Of a DNA stretch of 64,000 nucleotides, positions 36,132 to 43,637 are shown one piece after another. Position numbers and translations under genes: made by a program. This DNA comes from Limnovirga sp038203525 (lineage in GTDB: Bacteria > Bacteroidota > Bacteroidia > Chitinophagales > Chitinophagaceae): assembly GCA_038203525.1 (NCBI GenBank), contig JBBRDW010000009.1, positions 1 to 64,000 on the forward strand, written 5' to 3'. Below the pieces are notes generated by a model that saw only the letters and a list, made by a program, of their open reading frames with translations, did not search any database and was not told the DNA's origin. Position 1 is the first letter of the stretch; every line of letters starts with the position of its first letter.

Positions 36132-38168
36132 ATGCGGTTAATGAAATACTCTTTGTTTTTTATTTTCATAATTTTCAAGGTTAATGCAGCATTGGCTCAG
36201 TCCGGTGGAGCATGTACTACTTTGGGACAAAAACCTTCCACTGCTTTCCCTGTTTGTGGTATAGATACTTTCCTTCAAACTACGGTGCCTTATTGTGTTA
36301 ATAAAGCTTTACCAACACCGGGTTGTGCTGGCCAGACTTATTTTGACAGCAATCCATATTATTACCGGTTTACCTGTTATAGCGGCGGTTCTTTGGAGTT
36401 TCTGATTACTCCCGATAATCAGCAGGAAGATTATGACTGGCAGATTTTTGATATTACGGGCAAAAACCCCGACGATATTTTTACTGATGCAACTTGTTTT
36501 CTGGTGGCAAACTGGGCTGGTACTTATGGCAATACGGGTACTTCTGTTACGGCCTTAAATAGTATTGAATGCGGCTCCGATCCTTTTCAAATACCAGCTG
36601 TGCCAACCTTTAGCAAAAGCCCCATCCTGATAGAAGGGCATACTTATCTGCTGATGATCAGTCACTATTCACAAACACCCAATGGCTATAAACTTTCTTT
36701 TGGGGGAGGCACAGCGAGCATTACAGACCCAATTACACCTCAACTCAATAATGCATCTACCAGTTGCGATGGTTCGCAGATAACAGTTAAGCTTAGTAAG
36801 AAAATGAAATGCAGCACGCTGGCGGCAAATGGCAGCGATTTCTCTATTATGGGTTCACTGGTAAACGTTGTTGCTGCTGCAGGTATCGGCTGCAGCAATG
36901 GGTTCGATATGGATTCTGTTGTACTTAACCTCAGCAGTCCATTAGCGCCAGGCAACTATTCTCTTGTTGTTAAAAATGGTGGAGACGACAATACACTTTT
37001 AGATAATTGCAACCAGCCAATCCCGGTGGGCAATGCCATACCCTTTATTGTTTTTGGACGGCAACCCACGCCGTTCGACAGTATTGTTCCTGTATCGTGT
37101 GCGCCAAAGGTGTTGCAACTATCGTTCAGGAAGAATATAAACTGCAACAGCATTTCGCCCGATGGCAGCGATTTTCAGGTTACCGGGCCATACCCTGTTA
37201 CCGTGACCTCGGCAAGTGGCAGTTGTACCAATGGCGTAAGCAGCAGCATATTTATAAATCTTACAGCTCCCGTTGTGCACGATGGTACTTATACCATAAC
37301 GCTGGTAACCGGCAACGATGGCAATACTATTATTGATGAATGTGGCGAACCAACGCCCGCCGGTGCAACCATAAATTTTGCAGTAAAAGATACCGTTAGC
37401 AGCGCTATAACCTACCATTTAAATGAAGGTTGCCGCTACGATACCATTCAGTACTTTAATCCCCTGGCAAACGGTAAAACACAGTGGAACTGGCTCTTTG
37501 ATAATATTACCCCGAGAGACCTTCAAAACCCCACCATCATCTATTCAACTTTTGGCGATAAAACTGCCCAGCTCATTGTGTCTAACGGGTTTTGCAGCGA
37601 TACCAGCAACATAAAAATTTACCTGAACCACGATTCTTTGCGAGCCGCATTTACCGGCCCCACTGTTTATTGCCCCAACGATATCGCATTTTTCAGAGAC
37701 ACCAGCATCGGCACTATCCTTGCCTGGAACTGGGAGTTTGGAAACGGTTTTACCAGCACCTTGCAAAACCCCTTACCGCAGTATTACCCCGGTGCAGATA
37801 GGGACCGCCTTTTTCCTGTACGCCTTATTGTGGTAAGCGATAAATTTTGCACCGATACAGCGCTCAAATATATAAAAGTGGTAAACAACTGCTACATAGC
37901 GGTACCCAGTGCTTTTACGCCAAATAAAGATGGCCGCAACGATTACCTCTATCCGCTCAATGCATACAAAGCAACCAACCTTATGTTTAAGGTGTACAAT
38001 AAATACGGCCAGCAATTGTTTGCCACCAGCGACTGGACCCGTAAGTGGGACGGAACCATTGGGGGCGTAGACCAGCCTACAGGGGTTTATGTCTGGTTTC
38101 TTCAATACACCGATGGCAATACGGGCCAGCCGGTTTTTCAAAAAGGAACCACCGTGCTAATCAGGTAG
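36132..38168 (+). CDS. Surface protein with PKD domains and gliding-motility-type C-terminal domain
   Basis: The protein is 678 residues from ATG 36132 (MRLMKYSLFFIFIIFKVNAALAQ, a signal peptide); a GTG at 36057 would put 25 residues before it. Residues about 25-200 form an N-terminal Cys-containing domain. Two homologous domains of about 95 residues follow (GSQITVKLSKKMKCSTL-GSDF and KVLQLSFRKNINCNSI-GSDF). Two PKD-like domains contain WNWLFDN and WNWEFGNGF. The last 85 residues are the CHU_C / T9SS type B domain (VPSAFTPNKDGRNDYLYP, YNKYGQQLF, WDG, PTGVYVWFLQY). Such proteins are exported and held on the surface by the type B route. The binding target is unknown. Confidence 0.9.
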   Translation: MRLMKYSLFFIFIIFKVNAALAQSGGACTTLGQKPSTAFPVCGIDTFLQTTVPYCVNKALPTPGCAGQTYFDSNPYYYRFTCYSGGSLEFLITPDNQQEDYDWQIFDITGKNPDDIFTDATCFLVANWAGTYGNTGTSVTALNSIECGSDPFQIPAVPTFSKSPILIEGHTYLLMISHYSQTPNGYKLSFGGGTASITDPITPQLNNASTSCDGSQITVKLSKKMKCSTLAANGSDFSIMGSLVNVVAAAGIGCSNGFDMDSVVLNLSSPLAPGNYSLVVKNGGDDNTLLDNCNQPIPVGNAIPFIVFGRQPTPFDSIVPVSCAPKVLQLSFRKNINCNSISPDGSDFQVTGPYPVTVTSASGSCTNGVSSSIFINLTAPVVHDGTYTITLVTGNDGNTIIDECGEPTPAGATINFAVKDTVSSAITYHLNEGCRYDTIQYFNPLANGKTQWNWLFDNITPRDLQNPTIIYSTFGDKTAQLIVSNGFCSDTSNIKIYLNHDSLRAAFTGPTVYCPNDIAFFRDTSIGTILAWNWEFGNGFTSTLQNPLPQYYPGADRDRLFPVRLIVVSDKFCTDTALKYIKVVNNCYIAVPSAFTPNKDGRNDYLYPLNAYKATNLMFKVYNKYGQQLFATSDWTRKWDGTIGGVDQPTGVYVWFLQYTDGNTGQPVFQKGTTVLIR

Positions 38169-38192
38169 CAGCCTCTTTTTTTTTATTTTTTT

Positions 38193-38240
38193 GACCCAAC
38201 ATTAGGTCATCTAATCAATTTCGTTGCGTCGCACTCTTGT
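38193..38240 (+). repeat. Dispersed intergenic element (forward)
   Basis: GACCCAACA after a T-rich run, then TTGCGTCGCACTCTTGT at 38224. The terminal AC of the core is changed to GG. Confidence 0.85.
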
Positions 38241-38511
38241 GGGTTCGGTTCTATATTGAGCCTTTATCTAAGCGAAGATTCGTGGTAAAAATAGAAATAA
38301 AGGCTGCATTTACAGCAGGATTAATAACAACAAAGTGTTAAGTAATTTTAGGACGTATTAAATGAAAATGGGATGAAAAATAAATCAACTCATTAATCTT
38401 CCAGAGCAAATCCTCCTTCGGCACTTTTAAATTCGGAAAAGGTGTTTAACTGATTTTTTGTTGCTGAAATAACGTTTCCCTGACCTTTTAATTACAACTT
38501 TACAATACGAC

Positions 38512-38547
38512 AAGATGAGTAGAAAAACATTGTTGTCTACTCATCTT
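38512..38547 (+). terminator. Orphan hairpin, terminator-like
   Basis: A perfect 12-bp stem AAGATGAGTAGA/TCTACTCATCTT with a 12-nt loop, followed by TT then CC. The nearest gene end is 340 bp upstream, so it may end a small RNA or be a decayed element. Confidence 0.5.
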
Positions 38548-38983
38548 TTCCACTACTCTTTAAAGGAATTTTTCAGCACCCCCCTTCATTTAGAAATGCT
38601 TTTATTTTTCAGAAGTTGTTTTTTTATTTTTTTAAAAGGGTCATCGGTGCAGCGCACACCTTTACGTTTTGTAATGTAATTGTGCTTTTGTCAATTGAAG
38701 TGCAAAGCTGCCTGTTACCTTATAGCACAGACCTTATTATTTTCATCTCCTTGTACAAGAAAAGAATACAAAAAAATACTATAGTAAATTTAACTCGGCA
38801 AAATCATATTTGAAAAAACGAAATTGAAAATTGATACTTACCAATACCTGTTTTTTTTGGCGGGCTTATTAAGTTCGTCTATTTTAGTTGTGCGTCACAT
38901 AGATGCTCAGTCTTTTATAACAATAGTGACTCTCATAACTACGCCAGAGAATATAATTTGCCAACAAAAAATAAAATACAAAC

Positions 38984-39373
38984 ATGCGAACATCAGATAT
39001 TAGAAAGGATCTAATTGGCCAACTAAAAGAACTTAACATGGAAAAAGCATTCTTGCCTGATACTGCATTGCATAATATAAATTGGGCAAGTTTAAAAATT
39101 GAAAGTCAGCAAAATCTTGACAAGCTAAAATCAAGTTCAAAAATATATCAAATTCTTGCCTATATACTTTTGACAATAACGGGAGTAATATCATTCTTGA
39201 AAGTTTTAGATTTAGGAAATACACCAGATTTAAACAAGGCAGCCTTATTGATACTCCTGACAGTAACAAATGCTCTGGTTGCGTATAGACAAAGGATTAA
39301 AATTGAACGACTTGAAAAACAGTTTTTGCTAATTGGCATGCTGGAGAAAGTTGATTCAGAAAGTCGCGTTTGA
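38984..39373 (+). CDS. Hypothetical two-TM membrane protein
   Basis: The protein is 129 residues and no family is recognised. Residues 1-57 are charged and helical (MRTSDIRKDLIGQLKELNM), with a possible coiled coil. Two hydrophobic segments follow: about 56-75 (YQILAYILLTITGVISFLKV) and about 83-101 (LNKAALLILLTVTNALVAY). A short basic tail, RQRIKIERLEKQF, follows. This gives a hairpin membrane protein with both ends on the same side. The upstream 800 bp and downstream 400 bp are non-coding, so it is monocistronic and context gives no clue. Codon use is AT-richer than its neighbours, which could reflect recent acquisition. Confidence 0.6.
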   Translation: MRTSDIRKDLIGQLKELNMEKAFLPDTALHNINWASLKIESQQNLDKLKSSSKIYQILAYILLTITGVISFLKVLDLGNTPDLNKAALLILLTVTNALVAYRQRIKIERLEKQFLLIGMLEKVDSESRV

Positions 39374-39777
39374 TATCCAAAAGTCGAAAAAAATGACAGA
39401 CCATGGCGCATGACTTCTATTAGTTGGATTGATTTTAGTAAGAAAATAATTGTTGACATTCACGTTTTGTCTTTGCTCATAAAAAATGCGAATGCATAGC
39501 AAAAGTATCGCTGCAGGCACCTGTTATATTGGGGCAATCGGCCTAAGTTCCCCATCAGAAGCAGTTTCAGCCCGGCGAATAAAGCCCTTCAAAAGTTCAA
39601 GGATCAACGCCAATTCGGTTTCTACATTTAATGGTCAGCTTTAGTTGTTAACTTCAACTTCATATTCTCAATCATCAGAAGTTGCGGGGTTGATGAAATT
39701 CTAATTTGTTAGTCTATAAAATCCTGCCTGTTTCTAGTGAGCATTACTTGCATTTTTCATTACCAAAAAATTTTAAC
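39374..39777. other. Intergenic region with a possible coding remnant
   Basis: On the minus strand, 39524-39634 gives 35 codons without a start (ELLKGFIRRAETASDGELR then PIAPI and a stop). This looks protein-like but matches no family I can name. The rest shows nothing. Confidence 0.25.
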
Positions 39778-40251
39778 ATGAAACAATCAATCTCAATCAC
39801 GTTGGCAATTGCGGCAACTTTTTTTCTTGGTTTTTCTTTTAGTTCAATTACTACAACAAATGACAATAATAAAATGAAAAAAGTAACAGGCATTGGGGGC
39901 ATTTTTTTTAAATGCAAAGACCCTGATAAAATGAAAGAGTGGTATAAGATTCATCTTGGGTTCAACACTGACGAATATGGAGCTTCTTTTGAGTGGAGAG
40001 AAGCAGCAGACTCAACCAAAACAGGTGTTACACAATGGAGCCCGTTTGCAGAGACAACAAAATATTTTGAGCCTTCTGCCAAAGACTTTATGATTAACTA
40101 CAGAGTCGCTGATTTAGAAACACTTGTTGAAGAACTAAAAAAAGAAGGCGTAACAATTGTTGACAAAATTGAAACCTATGACTACGGAAAGTTTGTTCAC
40201 ATAATTGATTTGGAAGGAAACAAAATTGAATTATGGGAACCTGCAGGTTAG
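39778..40251 (+). CDS. Exported VOC (glyoxalase-like) protein
   Basis: The protein is 157 residues from ATG 39778. The first 25 or so residues form a signal-like segment (MKQSISITLAIAATFFLGF). A single vicinal-oxygen-chelate domain starts at VTGIGGIFFKCKDPDKMKEWY, passes through FEWREA and INYRVADLETLVEELKKEG, and ends HIIDLEGNKIELWEP, where the terminal E is a typical metal ligand. Cytoplasmic relatives start at the internal MKKVTGIGG, so this copy carries an unusual N-terminal extension. Members act as glyoxalases, dioxygenases or resistance proteins, and the substrate cannot be assigned. It is monocistronic. Confidence 0.82.
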   Translation: MKQSISITLAIAATFFLGFSFSSITTTNDNNKMKKVTGIGGIFFKCKDPDKMKEWYKIHLGFNTDEYGASFEWREAADSTKTGVTQWSPFAETTKYFEPSAKDFMINYRVADLETLVEELKKEGVTIVDKIETYDYGKFVHIIDLEGNKIELWEPAG

Positions 40252-40442
40252 GTTTTATTGCAAGGCAATAAGTATTTAAGGCACTGCCAAAAAACATAAC
40301 AACCCGCATAACAGAAGGAAAAATGAATGCCCGGCCAGCGATATAATAAAATGTTGGTAAGATTAGTTTACGGAATTTTTGGGCAAAATGACCTGCAATT
40401 TAGCAAGGCAAATCATAAAGGTTAAAAAGATACTTTGGTGAG

Positions 40443-40574
40443 GTGCATTTCAAATTTTCGTAAGTATTTTTATGATCCAAGCTGCGTTACTAGTTTTAAA
40501 CATCGGTTGCGTCGCACGCTAGTACATCCTGTAATTTTATTCAGCTTTTATCGAAGCGAAAATTTGAAATGCAC
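40443..40574. repeat. 132-bp unit bounded by exact 18-bp inverted repeats
   Basis: GTGCATTTCAAATTTTCG at 40443 is the exact reverse complement of CGAAAATTTGAAATGCAC at 40557. The forward dispersed element sits inside, giving a MITE-like layout. Confidence 0.8.
40474..40525 (+). repeat. Dispersed intergenic element (forward)
   Basis: GATCCAAGC, then CATCGG and core TTGCGTCGCACGCTAGTAC at 40507, followed by a TATTCAGCTTTTA tail. Confidence 0.88.
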
Positions 40575-40734
40575 TCCTTTGGTGGCAGCAGCAACAACCC
40601 CAGCCTGGCCATTTGCCAGGCATATATAACTGTTGAAAATAACGGCTTCAAAGAATAAATAAGCTTCTCACTAGTTTTTTTATTGTTGCCATTTGTAATG
40701 CTTTGCGCATTGAATGCTGCATAAAGAACCGAAC

Positions 40735-40796
40735 GTACAAGTGAGTGACATAACAGACGATGCCATGAAAAACCACGCGCAGCGCGTGGCTGGGAC
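40735..40796 (-). repeat. Dispersed intergenic element (reverse)
   Basis: Variant core GTACAAGTGAGTGACATAAC, GACGATGCC, then an internal perfect hairpin (40773-40789, CCACGCGC-A-GCGCGTGG), ending GGCTGGGAC. Confidence 0.85.
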
Positions 40797-40827
40797 AATA
40801 AAAAAACGCCGGAAAATTCCAGCGTTT
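40797..40827 (-). terminator. Intrinsic terminator of the FadN-type gene
   Basis: On the minus strand AAACGC-T-GGAA pairs with TTCC-G-GCGTTT and runs into T7, 24 bp after the stop. The next bases (GTCCCAGCC) start the repeat element. Confidence 0.7.
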
Positions 40828-40850
40828 CTATTTATTTTAATTTTTTAAAA

Positions 40851-43235
40851 TTAGTTCCTTACTGGTTTTCCTGTTTTTAAAACCGATTGCAAACGTTCCA
40901 GGGTTTTGCGTTCGCCACAGAGACTTAAGAATGCTTCGCGTTCAAGATCGAGCAAATATTGTTCGCTTACCAAAGTGGGTTCGCTGAGGTCTCCTCCACA
41001 CATTACATACGCCAGTTTGCGGGCTACCAGTGCATCGTGATCGGTTGCATAGTTACCGCGCCACATACCGTTAATACCTGCGTACAATGCGCCTAATGCA
41101 GAACGGCCTGTAACTTTTATATCGGTGCGTTGAACAGGGGAAACATAACCGCTCTCGTATATTTCCAGTACGCTGCGTTTTGCTTCGGCAATGCGGCGCC
41201 CCTGGTTTAATACCACTTCATCTTTGTCTTTGCGCATTATGCCCATTTCAAACGCCTCAAATGCTGAAGTGGCAACTTTTGCAGTGGCTATTGTAAGGAA
41301 ACGATTCTTTAATGTATTGGTATCAGGTTCATCATCGTGCAGCTCATCGGCGGCACGTAACACAAATTCTTTTGTGCCACCACCGCCGGGAATAAGTCCT
41401 ACACCCAGTTCTACCAAACCAATATATGTTTCTGCCGCAGCACAAATTTTATCGGCGTGCAAATTCATTTCGCAGCCGCCACCCAGTGTTAAGCCATGCG
41501 GTGCAATCACCACCGGAATATTGGAGTAGCGCACCCGCATCATGCTGTTTTGAAAAGCACGTATGGCCATATCCAGCTCATCATAATCCTGCTCTGCCGC
41601 CAGCATGAAGATCATACCAATATTGGCTCCTGCGCTAAAATTAGCGCCATCGTTGGCTATTACAAGGCCCTTAAATTTATCCTCGGCAATAGAGATGCTT
41701 TTGCCAAGTGCTTCCAGTACTTCGCTGCCAATACTGTTCATCTTTGTGTTCCATTGTAAAGCGGCAACATCATTACCGATATCGTACAATGTGGCATTAC
41801 TGTTTTTCCAAACTGTCTTGTCTTTAAAGTTATTAAGGATAATAAATGAATCGCCACCCGGTATTGCCTTATAGGATTTTGATGCGGCATCGTAATAAAG
41901 ACGTTTCCCATTTTCTACTTTGTAAAAACTGGTTGCCCCGCTTGCCAGCATTTCATCTACCCAGGATGCAACTTTGTAGCCTGCGGCTTTCATTGCTTCG
42001 GTAGTGTTAGCAACGCCCAGTGCATCCCAGCTTTCAAATGCGCCAATCTCCCATCCAAAACCAGACATCATGCCATCGTCAATGCGATAAAGTTCATCGC
42101 TTATTTCTGGTATGCGGTGAGAAATATAGGCAAACATTGTATAGTGAAACTGGCGGTAAAATTCTCCGGCTTTATCCTGCCCGGCAACCAATACTTTTAA
42201 ACGTTGTTTTAAATCCTCAATTGGTTTGGCAGCTTCCAACGTTGCGAATTTGGTTTTTTGGCGCGGGCCGTATTCCATTGTCTGTAAATTCAGCGTAAGA
42301 ATTTCCTTCTCGCCGCCAGCACCTTTTGTCTTCTTAAAAAACCCCTGACCTGTTTTATCTCCAAGCCAGTTATTGGCAACTACTTTTTCTAACCATTCGG
42401 GTATGGCAAACAATTCTTTGGCCTCATCGTCGGGGCAATTGTCAGCAACACCTTTTGCAACTTTTACCATCGTATCAATACCTACCACATCAGAAGTACG
42501 GAATGTTGCAGATTTTGGGCGGCCAATAACAGGGCCGGTCAATGCATCTACTTCGTCAATATTCAGCCCCAGCTTTTGCATGCTGTTGAAGATGGACATA
42601 ATACCTGCAACGCCAATACGGTTGGCAATAAATGCAGGCGTATCTTTTGCAAGCACAGTCGTTTTGCCAAGGTGCAAATCGCCGTATTCCATTAAAAAGT
42701 CTACTACTTCGGGATCGGTATTTTTTGTTGGGATAATCTCCAGCAAACGCAGGTAACGCGGAGGATTAAAGAAGTGTGTACCACAGAAATGCTTTTTAAA
42801 ATCATCGCTTCTGCCTTCGCTGAGCATGTTTATTGGTATGCCCGAAGTGTTGGAAGTAATAAGCGTTCCCGGCTTGCGGTAAAGTTCTACTTTTTCGTAC
42901 AGCAGCTGTTTTATATCCAGCCTTTCTACCACTACTTCAATCACCCAGTCGCAGGAGGCAATGTCTTTCATGTTATCGTCAAAATTGCCGGTGGTAATGC
43001 GTTTAGCAACGCTCTTGGTGTAAAGCGGTGATGGGTTGCTTTTTATAGCGGCCTGCAAAGCATCGTTTACAATTTTGTTAGGATTTGGCTTTTGTCCTCC
43101 TCCGTTGGGGGAGTTTGCCGGAGCCGCAATATCCAGTAAGAGTACTTGTACGCCTACACCTGCAAAATGACAGGCAATCCTCGAGCCCATTACGCCACTA
43201 CCTAGAACTGCAACTTTTTTAATGATACGTTTCAT
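40851..43235 (-). CDS. fadN: 3-hydroxyacyl-CoA dehydrogenase / enoyl-CoA hydratase (FadN type)
   Basis: The protein is 794 residues. The NAD-binding 3HCDH_N domain is first (VAVLGSGVMGSRIACHFAGVG at about 8-28), followed by the 3HCDH C-terminal helical domains (GTHFFNPPRYLRLLEIIP, GDKTGQGFF). The enoyl-CoA hydratase/crotonase fold lies at about 470-660 (LVIANDGANFSAGANIGM and PHGLTLGGGCEMNLHADK). This order, dehydrogenase before hydratase, matches Bacillus FadN and not E. coli FadB. The enzyme carries out two steps of fatty-acid beta-oxidation in the cytoplasm. FadA- and FadE-like partners are not in the window; dispersed elements isolate the gene on both sides. Confidence 0.92.
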   Translation of the reverse strand: MKRIIKKVAVLGSGVMGSRIACHFAGVGVQVLLLDIAAPANSPNGGGQKPNPNKIVNDALQAAIKSNPSPLYTKSVAKRITTGNFDDNMKDIASCDWVIEVVVERLDIKQLLYEKVELYRKPGTLITSNTSGIPINMLSEGRSDDFKKHFCGTHFFNPPRYLRLLEIIPTKNTDPEVVDFLMEYGDLHLGKTTVLAKDTPAFIANRIGVAGIMSIFNSMQKLGLNIDEVDALTGPVIGRPKSATFRTSDVVGIDTMVKVAKGVADNCPDDEAKELFAIPEWLEKVVANNWLGDKTGQGFFKKTKGAGGEKEILTLNLQTMEYGPRQKTKFATLEAAKPIEDLKQRLKVLVAGQDKAGEFYRQFHYTMFAYISHRIPEISDELYRIDDGMMSGFGWEIGAFESWDALGVANTTEAMKAAGYKVASWVDEMLASGATSFYKVENGKRLYYDAASKSYKAIPGGDSFIILNNFKDKTVWKNSNATLYDIGNDVAALQWNTKMNSIGSEVLEALGKSISIAEDKFKGLVIANDGANFSAGANIGMIFMLAAEQDYDELDMAIRAFQNSMMRVRYSNIPVVIAPHGLTLGGGCEMNLHADKICAAAETYIGLVELGVGLIPGGGGTKEFVLRAADELHDDEPDTNTLKNRFLTIATAKVATSAFEAFEMGIMRKDKDEVVLNQGRRIAEAKRSVLEIYESGYVSPVQRTDIKVTGRSALGALYAGINGMWRGNYATDHDALVARKLAYVMCGGDLSEPTLVSEQYLLDLEREAFLSLCGERKTLERLQSVLKTGKPVRN

Positions 43236-43260
43236 AAAACTGATTGTTATAATTTTTTTT

Positions 43261-43313
43261 GAGCCAAGCTTTAGTTACTTTTTTGATGCCTCTGTTGCGT
43301 CGCACGCTTATAC
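43261..43313 (+). repeat. Dispersed intergenic element (forward)
   Basis: GAGCCAAGC after T8, GATGCC, core TTGCGTCGCACGCTTATAC at 43295, and a TTATTCAGCTA tail. Confidence 0.9.
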
Positions 43314-43517
43314 GGTTGGTAATTTTATTCAGCTACGCACACTTGCCTCTGCCAGTCGCTGAACATTCAAAATCATGTTCGGGCAAAAATAGTTAGTTAT
43401 GCAACTAATTTTAAGAACCGAAGATAATTTTTTTTAATAACAGGCGTGTTAATAAAAAAAAAGCTCAGACCTTTTTCGCCGCCCATTGAAAATTAATTTG
43501 TTGAAACTCATTCTTCT

Positions 43518-43569
43518 GCACAAGAGTGCGACGCAACAGCAGCTTCATTTATATTCTTTTGCCGGGCCC
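43518..43569 (-). repeat. Dispersed intergenic element (reverse)
   Basis: GCACAAGAGTGCGACGCAAC, ending GCCGGGCCC and an A5 run that is the T-tract of the metG terminator on the minus strand. Confidence 0.9.
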
Positions 43570-43576
43570 AAAAAGA

Positions 43577-43608
43577 AATAAAAAATACCGGATAAATTAC
43601 CCGGTATT
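43577..43608 (-). terminator. Intrinsic terminator of metG, adjoining a dispersed element
   Basis: The stem AATACCGG/CCGGTATT is followed on the minus strand by T6. It lies 30 bp after the stop. Confidence 0.82.
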
Positions 43609-43637
43609 GTACAAATTATCTATGGGTGAATTTTTGC

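Larger units (their letters stand above)
38169..38983. other. 815-bp intergenic region with one dispersed element and a strong orphan hairpin
   Basis: It holds a T-tract after the surface protein gene, a forward element at 38193, and a terminator-like hairpin at 38512-38547 not linked to any visible gene. A 65-codon frame at 38616-38813 has no recognisable features and is not called. Confidence 0.5.
40252..40850. other. Intergenic region with inverted pair of dispersed elements, an 18-bp inverted repeat and terminator hairpins
   Basis: 600 bp hold a forward element (40474) bracketed by an 18-bp inverted repeat (40443-40460 and 40557-40574), a reverse element (40735), and two hairpins that can terminate the minus-strand FadN-type gene. 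Confidence 0.7.
43236..43576. other. Intergenic region with an inverted pair of dispersed elements
   Basis: Between metG and the FadN-type gene lie a forward element (43261) and a reverse element (43518). Nothing else was recognised beyond the metG terminator. Confidence 0.6.

Noticed and set aside
38616..38813. 65-codon plus-strand frame
   Set aside because: AT-rich, no recognisable motif, no supporting promoter or conservation clue.
39524..39634. Possible coding remnant on the minus strand
   Set aside because: The frame is only 35 codons with no start, and no family could be named, so it is mentioned only in the intergenic note.
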